Position numbers and translations under genes: made by a program. This document shows, one piece after another, positions 22,346 through 33,289 of a stretch of 64,000 bases of DNA (positions within the stretch are counted from its first letter, which is position 1; each line of letters begins with the position of its first letter). The stretch comes from Tianweitania populi (GTDB lineage: Bacteria > Pseudomonadota > Alphaproteobacteria > Rhizobiales > Rhizobiaceae), in NCBI RefSeq assembly GCF_014652875.1, contig NZ_BMZQ01000002.1, positions 372,001 through 436,000 on the forward strand, written 5' to 3'. Under the pieces are notes generated by a model. That model made no database searches and was not told the origin of the DNA. It saw only the letters and a program-made list of their open reading frames with translations.

Positions 22346-22995
22346 TCCGTATCCTCAGCAGCGCCGCCCTCGGCAACCGCACCTGTTAGCGGGCTATCGG
22401 GGAAACCGCCCCGAAATCGTTCGAGCGCCACCATGCGCTTCGCTGCCGCCTGCCCCGCGTCGCCCGCGAGGACGGCAGCATGTATCACATTTGTGCCCCC
22501 CAATGCCAAACCCATTTCGGCTTCCGAAAAGAGTTTGTGCGCATCGATCGAGGGGCCACCAAGATGAACCGTTGCGCGCCGCGCTTGCGCGATCTTCCTG
22601 ACCCCGTCATCCGAGGCCTCATGGGCATGCAGAACCAGAAGCGCCTCGCCGGAGCGGACAGCGCTGTCAACCTTTGCGGCGCCAAGCGCCACGCGCCCTG
22701 CCTTGCGGGCAAGGCCAAGCGAGCCCAAGGCCGACTTGGCCATCAGGCTATCCACGAGTGCGCCTAGATCCGGCGCAACCGTCACGTCAGCCTTGAAAGC
22801 ACGACGGAACAGGTTTTTCTTCGCCGCCTGGTCGATATGGACCCGGTCAGCGGTAACCCAGCACCCGCGGCCGGGCAGCTTGCGCTTGAGATCGGGAACA
22901 ACGGACATGTCGGGACCGGCAACGAAGCGAAGCAAAGTCTCCGCATCGCCTGCTTGCCGCGTCACTATACATGTGCGTTCGTTCGTATCTTTCAA
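22342..22995 (-). CDS. YlxR-family RNA-binding protein with L7Ae-like domain
   Basis: Nucleic acid-binding protein encoded between nusA and infB, as in most bacteria. The first about 85 residues are the YlxR (DUF448) domain, with ERTCIVTRQ and PGRGCWVT. The rest resembles an L7Ae/L30e-type fold ([30 protein letters not shown]). The start appears to be TTG at 22995. The stop overlaps the infB start. Its exact role is not settled. Confidence 0.88.
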
Positions 22996-23028
22996 GCGTA
23001 GCCGCTCCCGATCCGCCAGGTCTCATAA

Positions 23029-24621
23029 TCAGGCGGACGCAGTCTCGGCTTCCTCATCGGAAGCCTCGACCTCGTCTTCGCTGATCCAGCCAGCCTTGCG
23101 GCGGGCATCCACGATCATGGCTTCCGCATCGCCGCGAGTGATGTTGAACGACGCCAGAACGCCGGGGAAGAACTTGGTTTCCCCATCCTTGCGCTCTTTC
23201 CAACCGGTCAGATCGTCCACGGCATAGCCCGCGAAGTCCTCGATCGTTTTCACGCCGTCTTCGCCGAGCGTCACCATCATCGCGGTGGTGATGCCGTCGA
23301 TCTGGCGCAATTCGTCCGATACGCCGAGAGCGGTACGCTTCTCGTCCTGCTCGGTTTCGATGCGATCGAGGAACTCCTTGGCGCGCTCCTGGATTTCGCT
23401 CGCCGTGTCTTCGTCGAAGCCGTCGATCGAAGCGATTTCGTCCTGCTCGACGTAGGCCACTTCCTCAACCGTGGTGAAGCCTTCCGAAGCCAAGACCTGA
23501 CCGACCATCTCGTCGACGTTGAGTGCGTCCATGAAGAGGTTCGAACGCTCCACGAATTCCTTCTGGCGACGTTCGCTTTCTTCCTGCTCGGTCATGATGT
23601 CGATGTCCCAGCCGGTGAGCTGGGAGGCCAGACGCACGTTCTGGCCGCGACGGCCGATGGCCAGCGACAGCTGATCGTTCGGCACCACGACTTCGATGCG
23701 CTCGGCGTCTTCATCAAGCACGACCTTGGCGACTTCCGCCGGCTGAAGCGCATTGACGATGAAGGATGCGGCTTCGCCCGACCACGGGATGATGTCGATC
23801 TTTTCGCCCTGCAGCTCGCCAACAACGGCTTGCACACGGGAGCCGCGCATACCAACGCAGGCGCCGACCGGATCGATCGACGAGTCACGCGAAATCACGG
23901 CAATCTTGGCGCGCGAACCGGGATCACGGGCCACCGACTTGATCTCGATGATGCCTTCGTAGATTTCCGGCACTTCCATGGTGAACAGCTTCGCCATGAA
24001 CTGCGGATGGGTGCGCGACATGAAGATCTGCGGGCCGCGCTGTTCGCGACGCACGTCATAAACGTAGGCACGAACGCGGTCGCCATACTTGTAGTTTTCG
24101 CGCGGGATCAGCTCGTCGCGGCGGATGATGGCTTCGCCACGGCCGAGATCGACGATGACGTTGCCATATTCGACGCGCTTGACCGTGCCGTTGACGATCT
24201 CGCCGATGCGATCCTTGTATTCGTCGAACTGGCGATCACGCTCGGCTTCGCGCACCTTCTGCACGATGACCTGCTTGGCGGATTGGGCTGCGATACGGCC
24301 GAACTCCATCGGCGGCAGGATCTCGGCGAGGAAGTCGCCGACCTGGGCATCCGGGTTGCGCTCGCGCGCCGTCAACAGCGCGACTTCCTTGTCGTAGTCC
24401 TCGACCTGCTCCACAACCTGCATCAGGCGCTGCAGCTTCATCTCACCGGTATGCGGGTTGATGTCGGCGCGGATGTTGGTTTCCTGACCGTACCGGGCAC
24501 GCGCAGCCTTCTGGATGGCATCAGCCATCGCCGCGATCACGATCGACTTGTCGATCGACTTTTCGCGCGCGACCGCATCGGCGATCTGAAGCAGTTCCAG
24601 CCTGTTTGCACTTACAGCCAT
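23029..24621 (-). CDS. nusA: Transcription termination/antitermination protein NusA
   Basis: RNA polymerase-binding factor that modulates pausing, termination and antitermination. The 530 residues contain the N-terminal polymerase-binding domain, an S1 domain ([19 protein letters not shown]), KH domains ([31 protein letters not shown]), and C-terminal helix-hairpin-helix-type acidic repeats. It lies 48 nt after rimP in the usual operon. Confidence 0.96.
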   Translation of the reverse strand: MAVSANRLELLQIADAVAREKSIDKSIVIAAMADAIQKAARARYGQETNIRADINPHTGEMKLQRLMQVVEQVEDYDKEVALLTARERNPDAQVGDFLAEILPPMEFGRIAAQSAKQVIVQKVREAERDRQFDEYKDRIGEIVNGTVKRVEYGNVIVDLGRGEAIIRRDELIPRENYKYGDRVRAYVYDVRREQRGPQIFMSRTHPQFMAKLFTMEVPEIYEGIIEIKSVARDPGSRAKIAVISRDSSIDPVGACVGMRGSRVQAVVGELQGEKIDIIPWSGEAASFIVNALQPAEVAKVVLDEDAERIEVVVPNDQLSLAIGRRGQNVRLASQLTGWDIDIMTEQEESERRQKEFVERSNLFMDALNVDEMVGQVLASEGFTTVEEVAYVEQDEIASIDGFDEDTASEIQERAKEFLDRIETEQDEKRTALGVSDELRQIDGITTAMMVTLGEDGVKTIEDFAGYAVDDLTGWKERKDGETKFFPGVLASFNITRGDAEAMIVDARRKAGWISEDEVEASDEEAETASA

Positions 24622-24669
24622 GTCTTCGGTCTCCTGATCACCCGGCGCTCGCTGGCGCCCTGGATAGTC

Positions 24670-25398
24670 TTAACTGCCGGTCTTCGTATTGCCGTCTGCA
24701 TCGGTATCGGTGTCGGGCTCGTCGTCCAGATCACCATCTTCTTCGAACTCGATCTCGTCGCCCTCAAAGGCGTCATCGGCATCGCCACGACGCGCGGCCT
24801 TCTTTTCGCGATTGTCCTTGGCCAGCGCTTCGCGGATCAGCGAGTCGGTGAGGATCAGCCGAGCGTCAGCCAGCGCGTCGAAGGGAACACGCACCTGCGG
24901 CTCGTCGCCATAGCTCGCCAGATCGCGCTCAAGCGTGAAGCCGTCGGCATCCACAGCCGTGATCTTGCCGCGAAAGCGCTTCTTGTCGGCGACCATGACT
25001 GAAGTCTCGATCTTGGCGGCGTGGCCGATCGCGGCTTCGAAATCCACCTTGCGTACGAGCGGGCGGTCGATGCCCGGCGACGATACTTCGAGATGGTAGG
25101 CCTGCTCGATCGGATCCTCGACATCGAGGGTCGGCGAGATCGCGCGGGAAATTTCTTCGCAATCCTGCACGGTGATCGTGCCGTCGTCGCGCTCGGCCAT
25201 AATCTGCAGCGTCATGCCGTTCTGGCCCGACAAGCGCACCCGCACAAGACGAAAGCCCATCGGCCGCAGGATCGGGATGACGATGGCGGCAACGCGCGCA
25301 TCCGTTCCGGTTTCGCGGATCAGGCGATCATCTTCCACTGCAGTGGCCAGCGCCGGGTTGTCCAGCATTGGGTTATCCGAGATGGGCTCGTCGGCCAT
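24670..25398 (-). CDS. rimP: Ribosome maturation factor RimP
   Basis: Assists 30S subunit assembly. The 242 residues include the family core ([28 protein letters not shown]) and a long acidic C-terminal extension rich in Asp and Glu, which lengthens it relative to the E. coli protein. The ATG at 25398 follows GGAG at suitable spacing. It opens the rimP-nusA-ylxR-infB-rbfA-truB run. A terminator-like hairpin lies only 16 nt before its start. Confidence 0.94.
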   Translation of the reverse strand: MADEPISDNPMLDNPALATAVEDDRLIRETGTDARVAAIVIPILRPMGFRLVRVRLSGQNGMTLQIMAERDDGTITVQDCEEISRAISPTLDVEDPIEQAYHLEVSSPGIDRPLVRKVDFEAAIGHAAKIETSVMVADKKRFRGKITAVDADGFTLERDLASYGDEPQVRVPFDALADARLILTDSLIREALAKDNREKKAARRGDADDAFEGDEIEFEEDGDLDDEPDTDTDADGNTKTGS

Positions 25399-25414
25399 CC
25401 TGTCTCCAGTTAAC

Positions 25415-25445
25415 AAAAAAGAGCGGGACCGGGTGGACCCACTCT
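25415..25445 (-). terminator. Intrinsic terminator in the rimP leader (possible attenuator)
   Basis: Read on the minus strand, a stem of about 10 bp (one G-U pair, one U-U mismatch) with an ACCC loop is followed at once by six T. It faces into the rimP operon, just before the rimP ribosome site. With no gene on this strand immediately upstream, it looks like a leader attenuator rather than the end of another transcript. Confidence 0.65.
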
Positions 25446-25670
25446 TCGTCATATCGACCAAGAATTTGAACTCGATATAGCCGAACGGACAGCTTTCATC
25501 AACCCCCGAGGACGGGACATCCCCCAACAGGCATTAACCCTTGCATTAACCCGCCGTGCAAGGCGCGCATGGCTGATCTGCGAAGTCGTCTCTCGCAACT
25601 GCGAGGGTGCGGGTCTATTTATGCTGCATCGCACAAGCAACTGAACAAACCGAAACGAACCGAACCTCAA

Positions 25671-25835
25671 ATGTCCAAGAACCAGCCCCGTTCCACTTTC
25701 GCCGATCTGCTTGGCATGCTCGGCAGCGCGATCTCGGTCGCGGCAGCTGAAGAGAATGGCCGCAGCGCTCGCCCGCAGGATCTGCGCCGCCTCGGTATCG
25801 ACCCCATGGAATTCCGCAAGATCCGCCGCTTCTAA
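25671..25835 (+). CDS. Small conserved protein of 54 residues
   Basis: Short basic protein starting MSKNQPRSTFADLLGML and ending LGIDPMEFRKIRRF. The middle is Ala-rich, and the C-terminal part (RPQDLRRLGIDP) resembles that of small DUF1127-like proteins. I recognise the pattern as one recurring in Rhizobiales but know no function. It is divergent from rimP and followed by a strong terminator, which supports a real transcript. Confidence 0.7.
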   Translation: MSKNQPRSTFADLLGMLGSAISVAAAEENGRSARPQDLRRLGIDPMEFRKIRRF

Positions 25836-25858
25836 GCGCGATCTTATCGTCTGAATGT

Positions 25859-25893
25859 AAAAGGCCGGCGCTGATATCAGCGCCGGCCTTTTT
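25859..25893. terminator. Strong bidirectional terminator
   Basis: An almost perfect palindrome, with arms around a TGATATCA centre and a long GGCCGGCGC stem, is flanked by A on the left and TTTTT on the right. It lies between the convergent small gene and tctA and should end both transcripts. Confidence 0.9.
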
Positions 25894-25913
25894 GTTTGTG
25901 ATGGTAGCTCCGC

Positions 25914-27458
25914 TTAGTCCTCGTCGCCGGCCATGGCCGCCAGCATCTGGCCCTTGCCGCGTGCGCGCAGGATCATCGGCACGAGCACGGCCGCGAAGGC
26001 GAGCAGGATCAGCACGATCGAAATCCAGGAATGGACCAGCACGGTCGGATCACCCTGGCTGATCTGCAAAGCCTGGCGCAGACTACGCTCGGCCATCGGT
26101 CCAAGGATCAGGCCGACAACCACCGGTGCAATCGGGTAACCAAAGCGGCGCAGCATGTAGCCGAGCACGCCGAACAGAAGCAGCAGTCCGAGTTCGAACG
26201 AGGTCGGCAGCGGTCCAACCATGAAGGTCGAAGCGCTGGCGCCGATTGTGCCGAGCGTCGCAAAGGTCAGAATGCCCGCATAAAGCCATGGACGCGGGAT
26301 GGTGAGCAAACGAACCCACAGGCCAATCAGCGGCAGGTTCAAGACCAGCAGCATGAAGTTGGCAACCAGCAGGCTGGCGATCAGGCCCCAGACCAGGGTC
26401 GCATTGCTGACGAACAACAGCGGGCCCGGCTGCAAGCCGAACTGCTGGAAGCCGGCCAGCATGATCGCGGCGGTGGCGGTGGTGGGAAGGCCGAGCGTCA
26501 GCAGCGGCACGAGCGTTCCGGCAGCAGATGCGTTGTTGGCGGCTTCCGGACCGGCAACGCCTTCGATCGCGCCCTTGCCGAACTCTTCCGGGTGCTTGGA
26601 GAACTGCTTTTCGGCGGAATAGGACAGGAAGCTCGACACGTCAGCGCCGCCGGCGGGCATTGCGCCGATCGGGAAACCGATCGCGGTGCCGCGCAGCCAG
26701 GATTTCCAGGAGCGTCTCCAGTCTTCCTTGGTCATCCAGACGGAGCCTTTTACAGCCTCGACCTTCTCGTCCATTGATGTGCGGCTGGCAACGACCGCAA
26801 TCGTTTCGCCGATGGCAAACAGAGCGACGGCCAGCGTCGTGACCGAAATCCCGTCGAACAGGTTCGGCGTGCCCATGGCGAGACGTGTCTGACCTGTGAG
26901 CTGGTCGATGCCGATCAAGCCGAGGGCAAGGCCGATAAACAGCGCTGTCAGGCCGCGCAGGGTCGACTCCCCGAAGGCGGCCGACACCGTCATGAAGGCA
27001 AGCAGCATCAGCGCGAAATATTCGGACGGGCCGAAGGACAGCGCGAACTGCACGACCCATGGCGCGATGAAGGCGAGACCGAGCGTCGCCACCAGGCCGG
27101 CGATGAAGGAGCCGATTGCCGCGGTGGCAAGGGCCGGTCCGCCACGTCCCTGCCGGGCCATCTTGTTGCCTTCCAGCGCGGTGACGATGGAGGCGCTTTC
27201 ACCCGGCGTGTTGAGCAGGATCGAGGTCGTCGAGCCGCCGTACATGCCGCCGTAATAGATGCCGGCGAACATGATCAGCGAGCCGGCCGGATCGAGGCGG
27301 TAGGTGACGGGCAAAAGCAGCGCCACGGTGAGCGCGGGTCCGATGCCCGGCAAAACGCCGACAGCCGTGCCGAGCGTCACGCCGATCAGCGCGTAAAGCA
27401 GGTTGCTCCATTGCAGGGCGGTGAGCAGGCCCTGTCCGAGAAGTTCGAACGTGTTCAT
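25914..27458 (-). CDS. tctA: Tripartite tricarboxylate transporter, large permease TctA
   Basis: Large membrane subunit of a TTT-type secondary transporter for a carboxylate. The 514 residues have about 12 hydrophobic segments and the family motifs [36 protein letters not shown] and [20 protein letters not shown]. The ATG at 27458 ([10 protein letters not shown]) is the family start. It is the last gene of tctCBA and ends at the bidirectional terminator. The substrate cannot be read from sequence. Confidence 0.93.
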   Translation of the reverse strand: MNTFELLGQGLLTALQWSNLLYALIGVTLGTAVGVLPGIGPALTVALLLPVTYRLDPAGSLIMFAGIYYGGMYGGSTTSILLNTPGESASIVTALEGNKMARQGRGGPALATAAIGSFIAGLVATLGLAFIAPWVVQFALSFGPSEYFALMLLAFMTVSAAFGESTLRGLTALFIGLALGLIGIDQLTGQTRLAMGTPNLFDGISVTTLAVALFAIGETIAVVASRTSMDEKVEAVKGSVWMTKEDWRRSWKSWLRGTAIGFPIGAMPAGGADVSSFLSYSAEKQFSKHPEEFGKGAIEGVAGPEAANNASAAGTLVPLLTLGLPTTATAAIMLAGFQQFGLQPGPLLFVSNATLVWGLIASLLVANFMLLVLNLPLIGLWVRLLTIPRPWLYAGILTFATLGTIGASASTFMVGPLPTSFELGLLLLFGVLGYMLRRFGYPIAPVVVGLILGPMAERSLRQALQISQGDPTVLVHSWISIVLILLAFAAVLVPMILRARGKGQMLAAMAGDED

Positions 27459-27465
27459 ACCAGCC

Positions 27466-27954
27466 TCAGAACAAACGCTCGAGCGGACCGGCCGGCAGCG
27501 ACAGTTGCAAACCGCGCGCGAAGGCAAGCCAGACGAGGAAGCAGAAAACAAGGCCGAACGGCAGTGTCAGCCAGATGCGGCGTTCATTGAAGGCGTAAGC
27601 GGTTGCGGTGAACATCAGTGCGGTCGCCAGCGAGAATCCGACCGTCTTGATGGTCAGCATCTGCACGATCAAGCCGCCGACGACCCACAGGATCGGTGCC
27701 GTCTGCTGTTCTTCACGTTCCGGAAAATCGCCGCGCCAGGCTTCTGCCGCCGTCCAGAGCGCCAGGCCGAACAAGCAGGCCGCGACGATGTAAGGCACGG
27801 TCTTTGGTCCGACCGGCTGCGTGGAAGCCATGCCGCCGGCATGATAGGTGCTCCAGGCAATGGCGATCGAAGCGATCGCCAGCACCAGCGCAATGGCAAA
27901 CGCCGCCCGATCCGGGCGGCGCTGAATGGTTGTGGTGTCGTCGCGGACGCTCAT
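27466..27954 (-). CDS. tctB: Tripartite tricarboxylate transporter, small permease TctB
   Basis: Small membrane subunit (162 residues) with four predicted transmembrane segments, in the usual position between the binding protein and TctA. The sequence is poorly conserved in this family, so the call rests on size, topology and the operon. Its start overlaps the tctC stop. Confidence 0.87.
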   Translation of the reverse strand: MSVRDDTTTIQRRPDRAAFAIALVLAIASIAIAWSTYHAGGMASTQPVGPKTVPYIVAACLFGLALWTAAEAWRGDFPEREEQQTAPILWVVGGLIVQMLTIKTVGFSLATALMFTATAYAFNERRIWLTLPFGLVFCFLVWLAFARGLQLSLPAGPLERLF

Positions 27955-28901
27955 TTGACGAGGCCGATGTCCTTAAGGATGCTTTCGGTCGCTGCGGTGT
28001 CTTCCTTCAGCTGCGCAGCGAACTCATCGCCAGCGAGATAGGTGTCAGCCCAGCCCTTGTCGGCAACGGCCTTCTTCCAGCTTTCCGACTTCACCATCTT
28101 CTCGACGTCAGCCGAGATGGCAGCCTTCTGCTCGTCGCTGATGCCGGGAGCAGCGGCAACCATGCGCCAGTTCTGGATGGCGACATCCACGCCGCCTTCC
28201 TTGAAGGTCGGGCCTTCGATGCCGGCGACCTTTTCATCCGAGGAAATGCCCAGCAGGCGCAGCTGGCCGGCGGCGATCTGCGCGGAGAACTCGCTGTAGC
28301 CGGAAATGCCGACGGTGACCTGACCGCCGAGAATAGCGGCGAGCGCTTCGCCACCGCCGGAAAACGCGATGTAGTTCACCTTGGTCGGATCAACACCGAC
28401 AGCCTTGGCAACGAGGCCGGCCGTGATGTGGTCTGTACCGCCGGCCGAACCGCCGCCCCAGGACACGCCGCCCGGGTTTTCCTTCAGCTTGGCAACGAGG
28501 CCAGCCATGTCCTTGATGTCGGAATTGGCGGGCACGACGATCGCTTCGAACTCACCGGTCAAACGCGCAATCGGCGTGACCTGGTCGAGCGTCACCGGCG
28601 AACCGTTGGTCAGGATGGCGCCCACCATGACGTAGCCGCCGACGATCAGCGCATCGGCATCGCCGCTGGACTGATTGACGAACTGGGCAAGACCGATCGT
28701 GCCGCCGGCACCCGGAACATTGATGACCTGGACGCTGGGCGAGATCTTCTCGTCCTGCAAGGCGGCCTGCATGGTGCGGGCCGTCTGGTCCCAGCCGCCG
28801 CCGGGGGCAGCAGGCGCCATGATCTTGTAATCGGCAGCAAAAGCCTGCGAAGCAACGAGCAGGCTGCCGGCAGCCAAAGCTGCGGCGATGAAGTGACGCA
28901 T
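27951..28901 (-). CDS. tctC: Tripartite tricarboxylate transporter binding protein TctC
   Basis: Periplasmic solute-binding protein of the Bug family that delivers a carboxylate to TctBA. The signal peptide (about 22 residues) ends AFA-AD. The mature part has the family motifs [13 protein letters not shown] and [14 protein letters not shown], with [17 protein letters not shown] near the middle. It is the first gene of the operon. Its upstream region carries two GTTGNCAAC boxes. Confidence 0.93.
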   Translation of the reverse strand: MRHFIAAALAAGSLLVASQAFAADYKIMAPAAPGGGWDQTARTMQAALQDEKISPSVQVINVPGAGGTIGLAQFVNQSSGDADALIVGGYVMVGAILTNGSPVTLDQVTPIARLTGEFEAIVVPANSDIKDMAGLVAKLKENPGGVSWGGGSAGGTDHITAGLVAKAVGVDPTKVNYIAFSGGGEALAAILGGQVTVGISGYSEFSAQIAAGQLRLLGISSDEKVAGIEGPTFKEGGVDVAIQNWRMVAAAPGISDEQKAAISADVEKMVKSESWKKAVADKGWADTYLAGDEFAAQLKEDTAATESILKDIGLVK

Positions 28902-28963
28902 AGGATCCTCCCTGGGGATGCAAAGTCTTTTGTCACTCGCAGCTTAAGCTTTGCGCGCGACAG

Positions 28964-28995
28964 GTTGTCAACGGGTCTGGTTTTTCGTTGACAAC
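28964..28995. promoter_or_regulatory. Paired GTTGNCAAC boxes upstream of tctC
   Basis: GTTGTCAAC (28964-28972) and GTTGACAAC (28987-28995) are each palindromic, lie 23 bp apart start to start (about two helical turns), and with flanking bases form a perfect 10-bp inverted repeat. On the minus strand the left box contains TTGACA, so they may overlap the tctC promoter. The site resembles a dimeric repressor operator. No regulator gene is adjacent. Confidence 0.45.
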
Positions 28996-28996
28996 G

Positions 28997-29719
28997 TTAG
29001 ATACGTCTAAAGCTCAGATATGCGGGGGTTCGACCTTCGCGCAGAGCCTTAGCTTCATAGCGGGTCGATTGCCAGCCGGGATAGGGCTGACGCCAATCGT
29101 CGGCGCGCTCAACCACCCATTCGAACTCGGGATGGGCGCGGATGTGGAGCAGCGTCCAGTTGATGTAATGCGCGATATCCGAGGCAAAGCGGAAGGTGCC
29201 GCCCGGCTGCAAAACGCGCGCAAAGCGATCCAGATTGACCTGGCTGACGAAGCGCCGCTTCCAGTGCTTCTTCTTCGGCCAGGGATCGGGATACAGCAGG
29301 TCGATCTCGGCAATGCTGTTGGCCGGAAGCCAATCAAGCAGCTGCGTCGCGTCGTCATCGTGAACGCGCAAGTTTGGCCGCGGCTCGGTTTCCAGCGTCT
29401 GCATGCAGCGCGACATGCCGTTGATAAAGGGCTCCACGCCGATAAAGCCGCTTTGGGGCTCGCGCCCGGCCTCGCTGATCACATGCTCGCCGCCGCCGAA
29501 GCCGATTTCCAGCCGGACGCGCTCGACCGGCACGGGAAAGAGCGTCTTGAGATCGGCGGGCGCGGGTTGCGTCAGGTCGAGCTTGAGGCGGGGCAGCAGG
29601 GAAGCTACCGCCTCCGCCGCCTGCGTGCGCACTGGACGGCCATGCCGACGACCATAGAAGGCCTCGGTCGCGCGGCTGCGGCGACCCTGCGCTTCGCTCT
29701 CGTTGTCTTCAGCACTCAT
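28997..29719 (-). CDS. trmB: tRNA (guanine-46-N7)-methyltransferase TrmB
   Basis: SAM-dependent enzyme that makes m7G46 in the tRNA variable loop. Motifs: [10 protein letters not shown] (SAM binding), [13 protein letters not shown] (family signature) and a C-terminal arm ([12 protein letters not shown]). The ATG at 29719 gives 240 residues; a TTG four codons upstream, overlapping the metK stop, is the alternative. It is the last gene of the lnt-xre-metK-trmB run. Confidence 0.95.
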   Translation of the reverse strand: MSAEDNESEAQGRRSRATEAFYGRRHGRPVRTQAAEAVASLLPRLKLDLTQPAPADLKTLFPVPVERVRLEIGFGGGEHVISEAGREPQSGFIGVEPFINGMSRCMQTLETEPRPNLRVHDDDATQLLDWLPANSIAEIDLLYPDPWPKKKHWKRRFVSQVNLDRFARVLQPGGTFRFASDIAHYINWTLLHIRAHPEFEWVVERADDWRQPYPGWQSTRYEAKALREGRTPAYLSFRRI

Positions 29720-29727
29720 GCCAGGAA

Positions 29728-30990
29728 TCAAGCCGCAACAGCCTGTTTGAGCGCCTTCACGAGATCCGTTTTTTCCCAGGAAAACGAACCGTCGCGACCG
29801 GCCTTGCGGCCGAAATGGCCGTAAGCGGCGGTCTTGGCATAGATCGGCTTGTTGAGATCGAGATGGCGGCGAATGCCGGAGGGCGACAGGTCCATGACCT
29901 CGCGCAGGGCATCTTCAAGCCGGGCTTCATCCACCTTGCCGGTGCCGTGAAGGTCGACATAGACAGACAGCGGCTGGGCAACGCCGATGGCGTAGGACAG
30001 CTGGATGGTGCAGCGTTCCGCAAGCTTTGCCGCCACCACATTCTTGGCGAGATAACGCGCGGCGTAGGCGGCAGAGCGATCGACCTTGGTCGTGTCCTTG
30101 CCAGAAAATGCGCCGCCACCATGGGGTGCAGCACCGCCATAGGTGTCCACGATGATCTTGCGCCCGGTGAGGCCGGCATCGCCATCGGGGCCGCCGATCA
30201 CGAACTTGCCGGTGGGATTGATGTACCAGCGGCAGTCTTCGGCGACCTTCAGGTCGGACAGAGCTTCGCGGATAAAGGGCTCGACGACGCTGCGGACCTT
30301 CTTGGAATCCCAGCTTTCATCGAGATGCTGGGTGGACAGCACGATCGAGGTTGCTTCGCTCGGCTTGCCGTCCTGATAGCGCACGGTAACCTGGCTCTTG
30401 GCATCCGGCCCGAGCTTGCCGACATCGCCCTCGCCCTTGTGACGGCCGGCGGCGAGCAGTTCCAGGATCTTGTGGCTGTAGTAAAGCGGCGCCGGCATTA
30501 GGTCCGGCGTTTCGGAGCAGGCGTAACCGAACATGATGCCTTGGTCGCCCGCGCCTTCCGCATTGGCGTCGGCCGCCTTATCGACGCCCTGTGCGATGTC
30601 GGCCGACTGGGCGTGCAGCAGCACGTCGATCTTTGCGGTCTTCCAGTTGAAGCCGTCCTGCGCATAGCCGATTTCGCGGATGGCCTTGCGTGCGGTCGCC
30701 TTGAACTTGGAGGGGTTGATGACCGGATGGCCCTTGGCATCGCGCAGGGGCTCGCCATCCCCATTTCTCTTCAACAGCGTCGGCGGAACGCGAACTTCGC
30801 CCGCGATCACGACGCGGTTGGTGGTTGCAAGCGTTTCGCAGGCAACCCGCACATCCCACGGGTTCATGCCGGCTTTTTTGGCTTCGCGGTAAACGAGGTC
30901 GACAATCTCGTCGGAGATGCGGTCACAAACCTTGTCGGGATGACCTTCGGATACGGATTCGCTGGTAAAAAGGTAGTTCTGGCGTGCCAC
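29728..30990 (-). CDS. metK: S-adenosylmethionine synthetase
   Basis: Makes SAM from methionine and ATP. The 420 residues contain [16 protein letters not shown] near the N terminus, [11 protein letters not shown], and the P-loop-like [10 protein letters not shown] chose the GTG at 30990 ([11 protein letters not shown]), because GAGGGGA lies 8 nt upstream and the family starts here. It lies between an XRE regulator and trmB, and supplies the cofactor used by TrmB. Confidence 0.96.
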   Translation of the reverse strand: MARQNYLFTSESVSEGHPDKVCDRISDEIVDLVYREAKKAGMNPWDVRVACETLATTNRVVIAGEVRVPPTLLKRNGDGEPLRDAKGHPVINPSKFKATARKAIREIGYAQDGFNWKTAKIDVLLHAQSADIAQGVDKAADANAEGAGDQGIMFGYACSETPDLMPAPLYYSHKILELLAAGRHKGEGDVGKLGPDAKSQVTVRYQDGKPSEATSIVLSTQHLDESWDSKKVRSVVEPFIREALSDLKVAEDCRWYINPTGKFVIGGPDGDAGLTGRKIIVDTYGGAAPHGGGAFSGKDTTKVDRSAAYAARYLAKNVVAAKLAERCTIQLSYAIGVAQPLSVYVDLHGTGKVDEARLEDALREVMDLSPSGIRRHLDLNKPIYAKTAAYGHFGRKAGRDGSFSWEKTDLVKALKQAVAA

Positions 30991-31123
30991 GGGTAGTCCC
31001 CTCTGGAAAGATGACCCGGCCGCCATGGGCCAGATCGCGCGCGAGTGTTACCGAAGGGTCCGGTCTGGCGTCAAGAGATGCGATTTTCCTAGGAGAAGGG
31101 CTGTGCGAACGGCTTTTTCAGCC

Positions 31124-31537
31124 TCATTCGCCGTCATCGGCCAGGGTCTTGATGAGGTCGACGATCTTGCGGCGGACCTTGGGGTCCGAAATCTTCATGA
31201 AAGCGCGGTTGAGCTGCATGGATTCCGCACTGCTCATGAAATCCGGCACCAGAGGCGCAGCAGCTTCTTCCTCCAGGCCCATCGGGGACTGACCATCTTC
31301 GCGCGGCGCATCCTGGAAGAAGTACTCGACCGGCGCGTTCAGAATGGCGGAAATCGCCTGCAGCCGGCTGGCGCCAACGCGGTTGGTGCCTTTCTCGTAT
31401 TTCTGGATCTGTTGAAAGGTGATGCCGAGCTGCTCGCCAAGTTTCTCCTGGCTCATCGCGATCATGTTGCGACGGAGTCGAATACGCGAACCGACATGCA
31501 CGTCGACTGGATTCGGCCGCTTCTTGTTTTCCGTCAT
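31124..31537 (-). CDS. XRE-family helix-turn-helix regulator
   Basis: Transcription regulator of 137 residues, conserved between lnt and metK in Rhizobiales. The HTH covers about 15-70, with MSQEKLGEQLGITFQQIQKY and GTNRVGASRL. The C-terminal half is probably for oligomerisation or sensing. The ATG at 31537 gives MTENKKRPNPVDVHVG, the usual start. Its targets are unknown; control of metK is a possibility from position only. Confidence 0.9.
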   Translation of the reverse strand: MTENKKRPNPVDVHVGSRIRLRRNMIAMSQEKLGEQLGITFQQIQKYEKGTNRVGASRLQAISAILNAPVEYFFQDAPREDGQSPMGLEEEAAAPLVPDFMSSAESMQLNRAFMKISDPKVRRKIVDLIKTLADDGE

Positions 31538-31645
31538 TATCCCCTCACTGCCCCGCAGCACGGATCATCCTGCCACAGGCAGGCCAATCTGTGGTCACCA
31601 AAATACGGCGAAGCGGTTGCAATATCATTTTCTAATATAACCAAG

Positions 31646-33226
31646 TCAATGACGCTTTCGCGCCCTGAAATTTCCTGAGAAGCCACCCACGGCAAGAATG
31701 CCAAGCACGATCCACCCCGCCCAAACCGGATCCCACAAGCGCAGGATCGTGCCTTTGCCCGTAGGCACCGCTACGTCAAGTGTTCCGACGCCATTTACCG
31801 TATAAGCGTCGATAATCCGGCCAAATCCGTCCACGACACCCGAGATTCCGCTATTGGCGGCGCGAACCAGCGGCAGACCGGTTTCGACCGCACGCAGCTG
31901 TGCCTGCCGGAAATGCTGCCGCGGTCCGGGCGTGTCGCCGAACCAGGCATCGTTGGTGAGGTTGATCAGGATGTCCTTGCCGACCGCATCCTTGCGCACG
32001 ATCTCGTCGAAGATGATCTCGTAGCAGATGAAGGCAACGGCGCTTAAGCCCCCTGGCAGCGTGAGGCCGGGGCGCGTTTGCGCGGACGAAAAGTCTTCCG
32101 GCAGAGCCACGATCTTGCTGATGCCGAAGCGGTGCAGCAGGCCGGAGAACGGAAGATACTCGCCGAAGGGCACGAGATGCACCTTGTCGATGGCGTCCAC
32201 GATCTGGCCGGCATCGCCGATCTGGGTCATCGAATTGTAGTAGCGGGTGGGACCGCCGGGTGCGGCTTCCGAGCGCACTGCACCGGCGAGCAGCGTCTGG
32301 CCGTCGGCCAGGAGATCGCCAAGCGTCGACAGGGCGTCCGGGCGATCATTGAGAATAAAGGGCACGGCGGTTTCCGGCCAGATGATGACAGATGGCGGTG
32401 CTTTGCCCTCCGCCGGTGCTGCGGCCGACATTTCGAGATAGGTGCCGAAAATGCGGTCACGCGCTTCGCGATCCCATTTCTCGCTTTGCAGGATGGATGG
32501 CTGCACGAGGCGCACTACGAGTGTGTCGGGTCCGAGGTCGGCTTGCGACAGCCGGAACAGGCCGAAGCCGACATGAGCGGCAATCAGGATGGCCGCTACG
32601 GCAAAGCCGAGCCGGCGGCCGCGAAGCGAGAGAGCGATTGCCGGCATGGCGAAGACGAACACGGTAAGCGCGTTCATGCCCACCATCGAAACGAGCACCG
32701 ACGACTGCATGAGCGTCGGCACCGGCATAGCGGCATAGCCGATGGCGTTCCATGGGAAGCCGGTGAAGAGCTGCCCACGCAGCCATTCGGCCAAAGCAAA
32801 GGCAAAGGCCAGCATGGCGATGCGGCCGATCGAATCGCTCCAGAACAGCCGGGCGAGCACTGCGGCCAAGCCGTAATAGATCGCCAGCACGGCAGGAAGT
32901 GCCACGACGGCAAGCGGAAGCGCCCAGGCAAAGCTGTCGGCTTCCACCAGAAGCGCATTGCCGATCCACCACAGGCCGGCAATGAAATAACCGAAGCCGA
33001 ACCACCATCCGACGGCGAACGACGGCCGCAACCGCTCCAGCCTGCCGCTGCCGGCTTCGCTGGTCGCACCATCGAGCAGCCAGACCAGGATCGGGAAGGC
33101 TACGAAGCCGACGGCAAAGAAGTCGTAAGGCGCTTGCGCAAGAACGAGCAGCGCGCCGGCCAAAAAGGCCAAGGCGGCGCGGCGCCAGCCCCAGGCCAAG
33201 ACGATCCGGCTCCCAAGGCGGTCCAT
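31646..33226 (-). CDS. lnt: Apolipoprotein N-acyltransferase
   Basis: Inner-membrane enzyme that adds the third acyl chain to lipoproteins. The N-terminal half has about six membrane segments. The C-terminal carbon-nitrogen hydrolase domain shows the catalytic triad context: Glu in WPETAVPF, Lys in KVHLVPFGEYLP and Cys in FICYEIIF. The ATG at 33226 is preferred; a TTG 11 codons upstream also exists. Confidence 0.95.
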   Translation of the reverse strand: MDRLGSRIVLAWGWRRAALAFLAGALLVLAQAPYDFFAVGFVAFPILVWLLDGATSEAGSGRLERLRPSFAVGWWFGFGYFIAGLWWIGNALLVEADSFAWALPLAVVALPAVLAIYYGLAAVLARLFWSDSIGRIAMLAFAFALAEWLRGQLFTGFPWNAIGYAAMPVPTLMQSSVLVSMVGMNALTVFVFAMPAIALSLRGRRLGFAVAAILIAAHVGFGLFRLSQADLGPDTLVVRLVQPSILQSEKWDREARDRIFGTYLEMSAAAPAEGKAPPSVIIWPETAVPFILNDRPDALSTLGDLLADGQTLLAGAVRSEAAPGGPTRYYNSMTQIGDAGQIVDAIDKVHLVPFGEYLPFSGLLHRFGISKIVALPEDFSSAQTRPGLTLPGGLSAVAFICYEIIFDEIVRKDAVGKDILINLTNDAWFGDTPGPRQHFRQAQLRAVETGLPLVRAANSGISGVVDGFGRIIDAYTVNGVGTLDVAVPTGKGTILRLWDPVWAGWIVLGILAVGGFSGNFRARKRH

Positions 33227-33289
33227 AAAAGCGTCCGATGCTAGAGAATCATCGCGCAAGCTTTATCAGGCACCGCCTGTCGCGCCAAA

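Noticed and set aside
30991-31123. Possible SAM riboswitch before metK
   Set aside because: I could not identify the conserved pairing or core of SAM-I, SAM-II or SAM-V in this short gap.
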